Assembly (NCBI GenBank): GCA_029213195.1
Contig: JARGNI010000048.1
Location: forward strand, 1 to 38,622
DNA: 38,622 nt
Origin: Verrucomicrobiales bacterium
GTDB taxonomy: Bacteria; Verrucomicrobiota; Verrucomicrobiia; Verrucomicrobiales; DEV007
Direction: 5' to 3'
Numbering within the stretch: position 1 is the first letter of the stretch; each line of letters opens with the position of its first letter. A program made the position numbers and the translations under genes. This document shows positions 6,758 to 15,589 of this stretch, piece by piece. A model generated the notes under the pieces. The model ran no database searches, was not told where the DNA came from, and worked only from the letters and a program-made list of their open reading frames with translations.

Positions 6758-8585
6758 TTTTCCCTGCCTTTTGCTGCTTGGCCAGTTCCTTGGCAGCGGT
6801 TCGCTCGGCCTCCTTGTCTTCGGCCTCCTTCTCTTTCAGGCGCTGCCGCTGCGAACGATCCGCGATTTCGACCTGGGGAGGCTCGTAGTCATCCGGCATC
6901 TTGAGAAAGACTTCCTCTCCCTGGGCGAGACCTTCGACCACCTCGATGAAATCATTGTTGTGATCGCCGACAGTGACCGATTGCCGCTCGTATCCGTTAC
7001 CCGTTTTACGAAAAACGAAGTGATCGTCATTTTCTACGAAGACGGATTGCACAGGAACAAAGGTGGCCTCCTCGAGTTCCTTCACAATAATTTCTACTTT
7101 GGCACTCATCCCGGGCTTCAGGAACTCGTGGGTGCCTTCGATCTCGACTGTAGCCGGATAGACTTTCAAGGAAGGATTGTATCGAGAAGCGTTGGAGTCG
7201 GGCAGCACCGCCACCTTGGAGATCTTTCCGATCAAGGTCCTGTCCGGCACTGACTCCGCGGTGATATATGCTTTCTGGCCCAACTCGATCTTCTTGATGT
7301 GAGACTCGTGGATGTTGACCTCGACTCCCAGCTTCGACATGTCCGGGATCGTGATGATCGGCTGCCCGACTTTCAAGGTCGCCCCGGATGCAATGCCCTC
7401 GTAGTAGCGCGAAGTGTAATAATTGTCTTTTGCTCCCCCATAGGCAACGAGCCCCGGGAGTTCAGCGCGGATCGTGCAACTGGCCAGCTGCTCCTCGAGA
7501 TTCTTCCGCTTCTTCAACTCCAGATCATAGCGCCGTTTCGCGGAACGATATCGGGCGACGATTTGGGACATCTTCGCCATCTTCTCCCGCTTGGTCCGGA
7601 TCAGCGAGAGCAGCGCCTCCTCGTAGCGGGAGAGCATCTTCTCGGCCTCCTTGGGGAACTCGTAGTCACGGAAAAGGTCCAACTCGGTCTCTGATCTCTG
7701 CAAAGCCAGCTTGGCCTTGTCCAAGCTCACCATTTCGTTGTCGAGAGTCTGTCGGGTGATGAAATCCTTCTGGTGAAGCCGCTTCGCTCCCTCGACGGAT
7801 TCCTGCTGCACCGCGAACTGGGAGGCCGCGACGAGGGCTTCATCCCTCATTCTTCGAATCGTCTGCTCGGCTTCCCCGTCACCGAGGAGTTCATCCTCGA
7901 GGAACTCACCGAAATTGACATTGGATGCCAGGCTCGACTCCGCTTCGAGTTCAAAGGGGTTGATCTCGCGATCCTCCTTGAGACTCTCTGCCAACTTCGT
8001 CGAATCAAACGACTTCACGATCAAGTCCGTCGCCTCTTTCTCATAGGCAAGAAGGGTATCCGTATCGTAGGGAAGACGAAGCCGCTTCAACGTGTCACTC
8101 GCGGCTTCTGCTCCCACGAACTTCTCGAAGTCGAGCAGGGCAAACCGCAGCAACTGGCGCTCAGCCTTGATATCACTCAGCGCTTCGCTCTCCTCGATCT
8201 CGATATTCTGCTTCGCTTCCGCGTAGGTGGCTTCGGTCTGCTGAAACTGCACGTCGTGATCGACGATTTCCTCCTCGAGGCCAGAAGTATCAAGGCGAAC
8301 GAGTATCTTCCCGTTCTCCACGTCTTCCTCCGTGACCATGTATCCTTCGTCGATGATCTCCAGGATCTTGACCCCGGAATTCTCCCTCACCTCGTTGCGG
8401 ATCTCCAGGTAATTGAGAGCCTGGATGTTACCGCCCTCGAGAACATCGATGACGAGGTCGCCACTCTGCACCTCGGCGACTGGAAGCTGGTCCACGTTGG
8501 CTCCCCCACTTTCCCCTCCCCTAAGACTGAGATACACAGCGATACCGACAACCACGATGAGGAAGGGGAGGATCAACTTTTTCAT
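6750..8585 (-). CDS. Efflux periplasmic adaptor (HlyD/MacA-like), unusually long
   Basis: It bridges the inner-membrane ABC subunits to the outer-membrane channel. An N-terminal membrane anchor (LILPFLIVVVGIAVYLSL, residues 4-21) is followed by a first lipoyl/barrel half (about 38-105). A very long charged helical hairpin runs from about 105 to 370, with clear heptad-like stretches such as KREKMAKMSQIVARYRSAKR. The second lipoyl half follows (CTIRAELPGLVAYGG), then beta-barrel and membrane-proximal domains to about 580. The tail is Lys/Glu/Ala-rich (KEKEAEDKEAERTAAKELAK). At 611 residues it exceeds the usual 350-450, mostly because of the helical insert. Its start overlaps the TolC-like stop as ATGA. 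Conserved barrel segments include SVFVENDDHFVFR. Confidence 0.9.
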   Translation of the reverse strand: MKKLILPFLIVVVGIAVYLSLRGGESGGANVDQLPVAEVQSGDLVIDVLEGGNIQALNYLEIRNEVRENSGVKILEIIDEGYMVTEEDVENGKILVRLDTSGLEEEIVDHDVQFQQTEATYAEAKQNIEIEESEALSDIKAERQLLRFALLDFEKFVGAEAASDTLKRLRLPYDTDTLLAYEKEATDLIVKSFDSTKLAESLKEDREINPFELEAESSLASNVNFGEFLEDELLGDGEAEQTIRRMRDEALVAASQFAVQQESVEGAKRLHQKDFITRQTLDNEMVSLDKAKLALQRSETELDLFRDYEFPKEAEKMLSRYEEALLSLIRTKREKMAKMSQIVARYRSAKRRYDLELKKRKNLEEQLASCTIRAELPGLVAYGGAKDNYYTSRYYEGIASGATLKVGQPIITIPDMSKLGVEVNIHESHIKKIELGQKAYITAESVPDRTLIGKISKVAVLPDSNASRYNPSLKVYPATVEIEGTHEFLKPGMSAKVEIIVKELEEATFVPVQSVFVENDDHFVFRKTGNGYERQSVTVGDHNNDFIEVVEGLAQGEEVFLKMPDDYEPPQVEIADRSQRQRLKEKEAEDKEAERTAAKELAKQQKAGKNA

Positions 8586-10303
8586 GGAGCGAGGGGGGGT
8601 TCGTTCCTGAGCCTCTTTACCCAGGAACCGTCCTCACTAACATACAAGATCCCCATGTCACTCCAAAGGCGCAACCGCGCTAAGGTATGTTCGATTAAGG
8701 TGGACGTTCTCTGATTCTGTGAACTGACCAAATCGTTCTGCGCATCGACGAGGTCGAGAGCCTCCCCACGACCGAGTTCGGCAAGGAGGAGTTGTTCGTC
8801 CAATCGGCGTCTCGCGAGCGCGACCTGCTGCTCCGCCACCTCGAAATTCTTTCTCGCCTGCTCGAGCGCGCGCCAATCATCATAAATCTCGAGACGTGCC
8901 TGATCTTGCGCGAGATCGTAACGGCGAGTCGCCCGATTCAGGAAAATCTGGGCGGCCCGATAGTTGTTTCGTTGCGCCTTTCGGTCGAAAGGCAGATCCA
9001 GGTCGATGGAGCCCTCCCAGCGCCGGCGATCGAAGTTGATGTCCGGAGTATTGTCTCCCGGATCGCTTCGAGAGTTGTAGTCGAGAGAAATATCAACTCC
9101 CGGCAGCAGTCCATTTTTTGCCACCTCGATCCGACGTTCGGCATCCTCCACCTGGTCCCGAGCGGTCTGAAGATCGGGACGAGCCACCAACGCGATCTTG
9201 ACGGCCTCGTCCCGGCTGATGTCGACTGGCTCGATCCTCAGCTTCGCCAGCTCCCTGTCCTCGAGGATCAAGCTCCGCTCGACCGGGATCCCGAGCGTGA
9301 TCTTGAAATTGTCGAGCAACGTCTGGTAGGCCCGGATCGAGTTGATCCATCGACTTTCGGACTGTAGCGCCGCCTGGCGCAATCGACCCAACTGCGTCTG
9401 GGTCCGGCGATCCTCTTCCGCGAGCGCCTCCTCACGCTCCACGTTCGTCTTGAATCCCAGGTAGGCCACGTAGGCATTGTTGACCTGGTCTCTTGCCCTC
9501 AGCACCCCATAGTAGTCGCTCACGACATCGACCACGAAATCGCGGCGAAAATCGGCAAAGCTGCGGAGCTCATAAAGCACGTTTCGCTCTTCCTGGGTCA
9601 GGGCCTCCATCGTGACCGTGGTGCCTCCTCCCTGCAAAATAGGCTGAATGATGGTAAACGCGAGGTCGGACCGGTTCAGTGAACGGTTTCCCGTCGTGAA
9701 ACGAAGAAAATCGCGGGTGAAATCCGCCGAGATCCGAGCCCCGGTCTTGCAGAGCCAGTTGAATCCCGTCGAAGCCCTTCTGGAAAACGTGTTGGTCGTG
9801 ACCAGGTTGTTCACCGCCGAGAGACGATTGTCGGTCGCCCATTCCAGCTCCCCCTGGGCAAACGTGATCGGAGTAAGCTCGTATCTCGCCAGCGTCAGGC
9901 TCAAAGCGGACAAAAAGACTCGCTCTTTCTCATCGAGATAGTCGCGACCATAGGTCACCCCGGTCTCGAGGGCCTCGTCGAGAGGAAGAACGGCCGCACC
10001 GATCTCGGAGGACGCCATCGTTCCCAGGAACTCGCTCCCCCGCCCTTCCCGAGGGAGATCCGAGAGATTCATCGGAGCCGGGAGCTCGATGTCCACATCG
10101 TCACCATCGACATTGTCGACATCGGGAGTCTTCTCGTAGAGCGCGGAATACGTTTCCAGATCTGCCCGGTTCTGATAGATATCCGGGGTGCAGCCGGTCA
10201 GGAAGAAAAGCAGGCAGAATCCTGCTCCCAGGCAAAAGTGCCCATGCTGCCGCCCAACTTCTCCAAGAGAGAGTTGGAAAAGTTCTCTTCCCCATTCTGC
10301 CAT
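8582..10303 (-). CDS. TolC-family outer-membrane efflux lipoprotein
   Basis: The outer-membrane channel of the tripartite pump, 573 residues. The N-terminus is a lipoprotein signal: a hydrophobic stretch ends in the lipobox LTGC with lipidated C38, as in OprM/NodT-type channels. Long alpha-helical repeats with short strands follow (two OEP halves, about 110-330 and 340-560), including DLQTARDQVEDAERRIEVAKNG and VALARRRLDEQLLLAELGR, which are typical of this family. It is the first gene of the operon TolC-like, adaptor, ATPase, permease, all overlapping by 4 to 8 bases. Start ATG 10303 has no Shine-Dalgarno sequence. About 180 bases separate it from rnpB on the same strand; I see no convincing promoter there. 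Confidence 0.92.
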   Translation of the reverse strand: MAEWGRELFQLSLGEVGRQHGHFCLGAGFCLLFFLTGCTPDIYQNRADLETYSALYEKTPDVDNVDGDDVDIELPAPMNLSDLPREGRGSEFLGTMASSEIGAAVLPLDEALETGVTYGRDYLDEKERVFLSALSLTLARYELTPITFAQGELEWATDNRLSAVNNLVTTNTFSRRASTGFNWLCKTGARISADFTRDFLRFTTGNRSLNRSDLAFTIIQPILQGGGTTVTMEALTQEERNVLYELRSFADFRRDFVVDVVSDYYGVLRARDQVNNAYVAYLGFKTNVEREEALAEEDRRTQTQLGRLRQAALQSESRWINSIRAYQTLLDNFKITLGIPVERSLILEDRELAKLRIEPVDISRDEAVKIALVARPDLQTARDQVEDAERRIEVAKNGLLPGVDISLDYNSRSDPGDNTPDINFDRRRWEGSIDLDLPFDRKAQRNNYRAAQIFLNRATRRYDLAQDQARLEIYDDWRALEQARKNFEVAEQQVALARRRLDEQLLLAELGRGEALDLVDAQNDLVSSQNQRTSTLIEHTLARLRLWSDMGILYVSEDGSWVKRLRNEPPLAP

Positions 10304-10484
10304 TCCGTGCGAGCCCCTTAGTGAATCAGGGAGACCTCATTGGCAAGGACGCTTACAGGCCATAGACGGGAATAAGCCTCTAAAAATGAGCGACCTCTCG
10401 ATTCTCCACAATCGCTGAAACAGCGGGAATATCTCGCAGCAGAACGCTCGCTTTCGAAGCCTCCTCAGCCCGAGAGAAAAAGAC

Positions 10485-10942
10485 GGAAAACAGGCCTTCG
10501 TAAGCCGGATTCTGTTCACCGAGCCGTAATCAGCTGCGATGGACGATCATTTATCTAAAAACCGTCCGAAGACGATCCTCTCCCCCTGGGTGGTTTCCCA
10601 CCTGGGTGGTAGTGCGACTAGTACCCGAGCCTATCCCGATCTATCCCGCAGCTGCGGGACATCCCGGATCCGAACCGGCTGTTCGTTTGCTCTGTTCTGT
10701 CTTGCACCACATGGGGTTTGTCCTGCCCCCTCGGTTGCCCTCGGGGCGGTGAGCTCTTACCTCGCCATTTCACCCTTGCCCGATCACGCTGACGCGTGAG
10801 CTGGCGGTCTATTTTCTGCGACACTGTCCGTCACCCAACCATTACGATCAGGCGCCCCGGCTTTCACCGGGCATGTTGCCGTGCGGTGTCCGGACTTTCC
10901 TCTGGAGCCGAAGCTCCAGCGATCATCTCCGGCCTGTTTTCC
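10485..10942 (-). ncRNA. rnpB: RNase P RNA, bacterial class A
   Basis: The catalytic RNA that trims tRNA 5' ends. On the minus strand the ends pair perfectly as helix P1: GGAAAACAGGCC at the 5' end and GGCCTGTTTTCC at the 3' end, 12 base pairs. The universal blocks are present in order: GAGGAAAGTCCGG (CR-I, around 10892-10902), the P12 region AAGGGTGAAATGGCGAGGTAAGAG, ACAGTGTCGCAGAAAATAGACCGCC-like CR-II/III sequence split over about 10805-10830, AGATAAATGATCGTC, and ACAGAATCCGGCTTA (10501-10515). About 458 bases is a normal length. A T-rich tract just after P1 (10477-10481) would terminate transcription. No long open frame runs through it. It begins 43 bases after the GH71/99-like gene, so its promoter must be very short or inside that gene's end. 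Confidence 0.97.
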
Positions 10943-10985
10943 GAGAGGAACTATCGCCGCATTCCACTCGAAAGGCGATCAGAAT

Positions 10986-12311
10986 TCACGGCTCGACCAC
11001 CTCTTCACGTCGAGGCAATTCTCCCCGAAGAAGTCGACCACCCTCGCCGCTCAACCAGAGATAGTGGTCGCTCGGCAGCCCTTCGTAGGTTTGAAAGACC
11101 GACTCTCCCACGGGAGGGTCGTTGGTGCACTTGAAGATTGCCGTTGCCTCATCGATCTCATCAAACATCGCGAGATAGGCAGAGCGGTTCCCCGCAGCAG
11201 CCGTGGCGACGAACTGTTGCCAGTAAAACTCACCCTTTCGGCGCGAAATGAAACTCTCCTCATCTCCCTTGAGATTTCGCCAGCTGAACCCGGGAAAGAG
11301 AACGGGGAGATACTCGATCTTTTCGCGTTCACACCATTCCCGATCAGCGATCTGATGAGCGACCACTTTCGCTGATTCCTTTTCCATATCCTGATAGCGA
11401 GTCACCGACCAGGGACTGAGAACGTCAGCTAGCTTCAGGACCTCGTGGAGTTGAGGATCGTCCGTGGCATCACGATCTTGCTCCCTCCATCCATAGGGAA
11501 CCCCCAACATGATACTCATCCCTCCCCATTCGGGGTTGTGTTTCAGCAAGCGGATGAACCATTCCGTTTTCTCGAGGCTGTACTCCCGATCGTCGTTGAA
11601 CCCGACCCCCCAGATCGCAACGAGGGGTTTCCCCTTGAGATGCAGGTAGGCGGAGTCGTTCGGGTCCGTGCCGAGCTGCATCCCAAGCCTCAGGTTCTTC
11701 CAGTCTTCGGCGAGACGATCAAAGTCATCGTCGTGAAGTCCGGAAAGGTCATACATGAGGACCCAGCAACGATCGTGTTTCATCGCGGCATCACGCACCA
11801 ATTTGAGTTTCTCATTTTCCCACTTCAGGCCGCGGGAATCCCGGCGGGATTTGGCTCCATGTGTCGCAAATCGCTGCACAAAGGCACCATCGATCCCGTA
11901 TTCCTTCATCCAACGGAAATGGCGATCGACCGTCTTGGGGTGAATGGAACTGAACACGTGCGCTACGCTCCCGTCTGCGTGGCGAAAAGAAGTGGGAAAT
12001 TTCTCGTCCTCTTCGAACTCCGAAAGATCCGGCCAGAGATCGATCGTGCAGTGTCCCGGTTCAAACTTGCCCCTCTTCTGGTAGTGATGAAAACCAAGTC
12101 CGGAACCATCTCCCTCCGCCCGGAACCACCCTTGATAACCGGTCACGACTCGTCCGGAGAGTCCCTCTGGATTGGGAGGGCGCTCCCCTTCCCGCGCCGA
12201 GGCAGGAATCAGCACCTCGTAGGCCTCATTACGGGGCACCTCCGGGTCTTTCGCGAAAACCGAAGAAGCCAGAATGACGAAAGAAAGAATGGCGGAGCGA
12301 ATCGAAGTCAT
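10986..12311 (-). CDS. Secreted glycoside hydrolase family 71/99-like protein
   Basis: A 441-residue exported protein with a signal peptide (MTSIRSAILSFVILASSVFA). The mature part resembles bacterial proteins annotated as GH71/99-like or xylosidase/arabinosidase: GYQGWF near residue 60, then FEPGHCTIDLWPDLSEFE, the mid segment CWVLMYDLSGLH, and MFDEIDEATAIFKC near the C-terminus, where acidic residues of the TIM-barrel active site are expected. It probably cleaves a polysaccharide or glycan in the periplasm or outside the cell, but the linkage cannot be told from sequence, and several relatives have no measured activity. It diverges from the first cytochrome/DUF1501 pair with about 185 bases between starts. 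Start ATG 12311 directly precedes the signal peptide. Confidence 0.85.
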   Translation of the reverse strand: MTSIRSAILSFVILASSVFAKDPEVPRNEAYEVLIPASAREGERPPNPEGLSGRVVTGYQGWFRAEGDGSGLGFHHYQKRGKFEPGHCTIDLWPDLSEFEEDEKFPTSFRHADGSVAHVFSSIHPKTVDRHFRWMKEYGIDGAFVQRFATHGAKSRRDSRGLKWENEKLKLVRDAAMKHDRCWVLMYDLSGLHDDDFDRLAEDWKNLRLGMQLGTDPNDSAYLHLKGKPLVAIWGVGFNDDREYSLEKTEWFIRLLKHNPEWGGMSIMLGVPYGWREQDRDATDDPQLHEVLKLADVLSPWSVTRYQDMEKESAKVVAHQIADREWCEREKIEYLPVLFPGFSWRNLKGDEESFISRRKGEFYWQQFVATAAAGNRSAYLAMFDEIDEATAIFKCTNDPPVGESVFQTYEGLPSDHYLWLSGEGGRLLRGELPRREEVVEP

Positions 12312-12496
12312 AGTCTGTTTCTAGAGACTCAACAGGGTCTGGTCTGCGATGCAACCCTCTACCTCACGTTCCATCGGTACCATCAAACCGCTTCCATCGT
12401 CATTCCATCACTCGGGAAGGCACTGGGCACAGGGTCCGCAATTTTCCATCGAAAAACGTGGGAATCCCTTTCCCGATATGGTTTCTCTTCTCTGCG

Positions 12497-15400
12497 ATGT
12501 CGAAGTTCCTTTTTCCGTTCGCGGCTATTCTCTGCTGTTTTACGCATACACAAGCCGAACAAACGCCTCCCGACCACGCCGAGCGGATGAAGGCAGGAAT
12601 CGCTTTGTTTCGAGAATCGATTCGGCCGGCGCTGGTTTCCGACTGCGTTCGTTGCCATGGAGATGAAAAGGTTCGATCGGGACTCGACCTTTCTTCCCGC
12701 AAACTTCTCCTCGAGGGGGGAGACTCCGGAGATGCCATCGACCTGGCCGATCCATCGAACAGTTTTCTCCTTGCCCTGATCCGCCACGAGGAAGAACCGA
12801 CGATGCCACCGAAAAAGGACAAGCTCGCGGACTCGTTGATCGCGGACTTCCAACGATGGATCGAGTTGGGCGCCCCCTATGACAAGCCACTCCTCGAGAA
12901 AAGCTCGGAAACGACCGAAATGCGAATCACGGAAACGGATCGAGATTTCTGGTCGTTTCGCCCCCTCTCCAATCCGGAGCCTCCAACGCCGGAAAGCGAC
13001 TGGCCCCAAACGGATTCGGACCGATTCGTTTTCGCACGACTCCGGGAAAACAAGCTTTCTCCGAGTCCACCAGCGTCGGACCGAGATCGGATTCGGCGCA
13101 CCTACCTCGATCTGATCGGATTGCCCCCAACACCTGAACAAATGGAGACCGCGGTTTCCATGTCACACGAAGACCTGGTCGACGACCTGCTCGCCAGCCC
13201 CCACTACGGAGAGCGCTGGGCCCGGCATTGGCTCGACGCGGCCCGCTTCGCGGAGAGTCACGGGTTCGAACAGGACTACGATCGAAAATTCGCCTATCAC
13301 TATCGCGACTTTGTCATCAAAGCCCTGAACGCAGACATGCCCTGGGACCAGTTTGTGCGCTGGCAAATCGCGGGAGACGAGATTGCCCCGAAAGATCCCC
13401 TGGCGATGATGGCAACAGGATTTCTCGGAGCCGGAGTATTCCCCACCCAACTGACCGAGAAGGAGTTCGAAAGCGCTCGCTACGACGAACTCGATGACAT
13501 GGCATCCACGATCGGCACTGCCATGCTGGGCCTCACGATCGGCTGCGCACGATGCCACGACCACAAGTTCGATCCCATTTCCGCGTCGGACTACTATCGC
13601 TTCGTGGCCACGTTCACGACGACCATACGGAGCGAGATCGACGTCGATCTCGACCCGAAAACCTACGAAGAGGAGTTGGCGAAATGGGAAAGTGAGCACG
13701 CGGAAATGGACTCCACCCTCAATGCTTACGAATCCAGTCCCGAAGTCACGAATGCATTTCAACAGTGGCTCGCCAGCGATGAGCCTTCTGCCATTTCCAC
13801 CGGAGACTGGACCATTCTCGATATCTCCGAAGCTGCTTCGAGCCGAAGAGAGACCACCCTCACGGTGCAAAGCGACGGAGCTATCCTCGCCTACGGGAAT
13901 GCTCCGGCACGGGAAACCTACACGGTAAAGACGGTCCCCCATTCTTTGCCGATTCACCATATCCGAATCGAGGCGCTCACTCATGATTCGATGAAACGAA
14001 AGGGTCCCGGTCGGGCTGGCAACGGGAATTTCGCTCTCAGCAACTTGAAACTATTCGCCGTCTCAACAGGTGATGAAACCAAATCCAGGAAGCCGATCAA
14101 ACTGATCTCGGCAAAAGCCACTCACGAGCAGAACACGGAACATCTCTCCGTCGCCTCGGCGATCGACGACGATCCCTCCGGAACCGGCTGGGCCGTTGAT
14201 TTCGGTGGAATCGGTAAAGACCAGGCCGCGGTTTTCCAGTTGGAAACGCCTCTCACTTTCCCACAGGGAACCGCGCTCGAGTTCCAATTGGCTTTCGCCA
14301 ACAATGGACAGCACAGCCTGGGACGATTTCGCCTTTCAGTCAGCAGTTCGACGGATCCCGCAGTCATCACGGGCGAGGGACGATCGGCAAAGCTTGACGA
14401 GGCGCTGCAAGCCATCGCGGGCGGAAAGACCGACGCGAAAGACCGAAAAATACTTTTTCCTTACTTCGCGAAGTCGGATCCAAAGTGGGTCGATCTCGAC
14501 AGGGCAAGGCAGGATCTACTCGCTCGCAAACCCCAGCCACAGCGAACAAAGCTACAGGTCTCCAGCGAAGGCTTCCCTCCGACAAAACATCACGCAGACG
14601 GCCGAGGATTTCCTCATTTCTACCCCGAGACGCACTTCCTTCATCGTGGCGATCCCAATCAGAAAGGGGATGTCACTCGAGCCGGCTACCTGCAGGTACT
14701 CATGCGGAACGGAAAAACCAGCGAAGACTGGCATCGGAAACCACCACCAGACTGGACTCGCACCAGCTACCGGCGATTTGGAATGGCCGACTGGATTACA
14801 GATGTGGATGACGGAGCCGGCAATCTCCTGGCCCGCGTAATCGTAAACAGGCTCTGGCACCATCATTTTGGACATGGCATCGTGACGACTCCGAATGACT
14901 TCGGTCTCCAGGGTGCTCTACCAACCCATCCGGAACTGCTCGATTTCCTCGCTCGAAAACTGATCGCCAACGGTTGGAAATTGAAGCCGATTCATCGTGA
15001 GATACTTCTCAGCGCCACTTGGCGGCAAAGCAGTCTACCCTATCCAGGTCACGCCAGCCTCGATCCAGAAAACCGCTGGCTCTGGCGATACCCCTCGCGT
15101 CGTCTCGAGGCCGAGGTGGTTCGTGACGCATTGCTTTCGGCGTCCGGTCAGCTCGACACAACCATGTTCGGTCCTGGAACTCTTGATGAAAGGCATCGCC
15201 GACGCAGCATCTACTTCATGATCAAGAGGAGCCGCCTCGTCCCGATGATGCAGATCTTCGATCAACCTGAGCCCCTCTCCAGTCAGGGCAGCCGCCCCAG
15301 CACAACCATCGCCCCCCAGGCCCTCCTTTTCATGAACAACCCGCAAGTCGTGAACTGGGCTCGGGCCATGGCATCCGAGGTCGACCAGGAAGATCCTGCA

Positions 15401-15589
15401 ACGGCGATCAAGGAAATCTATTCCCGGGCACTCGGTCGCCCACCAGGAGAATCCGAGTTGAAAGACAGCCTCCACTTCCTTGAGGAACAAACCACTTCCT
15501 ACGAAGGCACCGGCAATGGACGACAACTTGCCCTCGCCGACCTCTGCCAGACCATTTTCGGGCTCAACGAATTTATCTACCTCCCATGA
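12497..15589 (+). CDS. Exported PSC1-DUF1549-DUF1553 cytochrome protein (pair 1)
   Basis: A large Sec-exported protein of the Planctomycete cytochrome family, 1030 residues from ATG 12497, which begins a signal peptide (MSKFLFPFAAILCCFTHTQA); a GTG at 12458 would add 13 residues that fit less well. A c-type haem site CVRCH is at C50, C53 and H54. DUF1549 (PSCyt2) spans about 170-360 and ends in a second CxxCH-like block, [13 protein letters not shown] beta-rich insert at about 430-615 (with GRAGNGNF and GRFRLSVSSS) looks like a carbohydrate-binding or jelly-roll domain. DUF1553 (PSD1) spans about 755-1015, with RVIVNRLWHHHFGHGIV and TIAPQALLFMNNP. The stop overlaps the DUF1501 start as ATGA, so the two are co-translated. 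The family's reaction is not established; redox chemistry on sugars is a plausible inference. Confidence 0.93.
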   Translation: MSKFLFPFAAILCCFTHTQAEQTPPDHAERMKAGIALFRESIRPALVSDCVRCHGDEKVRSGLDLSSRKLLLEGGDSGDAIDLADPSNSFLLALIRHEEEPTMPPKKDKLADSLIADFQRWIELGAPYDKPLLEKSSETTEMRITETDRDFWSFRPLSNPEPPTPESDWPQTDSDRFVFARLRENKLSPSPPASDRDRIRRTYLDLIGLPPTPEQMETAVSMSHEDLVDDLLASPHYGERWARHWLDAARFAESHGFEQDYDRKFAYHYRDFVIKALNADMPWDQFVRWQIAGDEIAPKDPLAMMATGFLGAGVFPTQLTEKEFESARYDELDDMASTIGTAMLGLTIGCARCHDHKFDPISASDYYRFVATFTTTIRSEIDVDLDPKTYEEELAKWESEHAEMDSTLNAYESSPEVTNAFQQWLASDEPSAISTGDWTILDISEAASSRRETTLTVQSDGAILAYGNAPARETYTVKTVPHSLPIHHIRIEALTHDSMKRKGPGRAGNGNFALSNLKLFAVSTGDETKSRKPIKLISAKATHEQNTEHLSVASAIDDDPSGTGWAVDFGGIGKDQAAVFQLETPLTFPQGTALEFQLAFANNGQHSLGRFRLSVSSSTDPAVITGEGRSAKLDEALQAIAGGKTDAKDRKILFPYFAKSDPKWVDLDRARQDLLARKPQPQRTKLQVSSEGFPPTKHHADGRGFPHFYPETHFLHRGDPNQKGDVTRAGYLQVLMRNGKTSEDWHRKPPPDWTRTSYRRFGMADWITDVDDGAGNLLARVIVNRLWHHHFGHGIVTTPNDFGLQGALPTHPELLDFLARKLIANGWKLKPIHREILLSATWRQSSLPYPGHASLDPENRWLWRYPSRRLEAEVVRDALLSASGQLDTTMFGPGTLDERHRRRSIYFMIKRSRLVPMMQIFDQPEPLSSQGSRPSTTIAPQALLFMNNPQVVNWARAMASEVDQEDPATAIKEIYSRALGRPPGESELKDSLHFLEEQTTSYEGTGNGRQLALADLCQTIFGLNEFIYLP

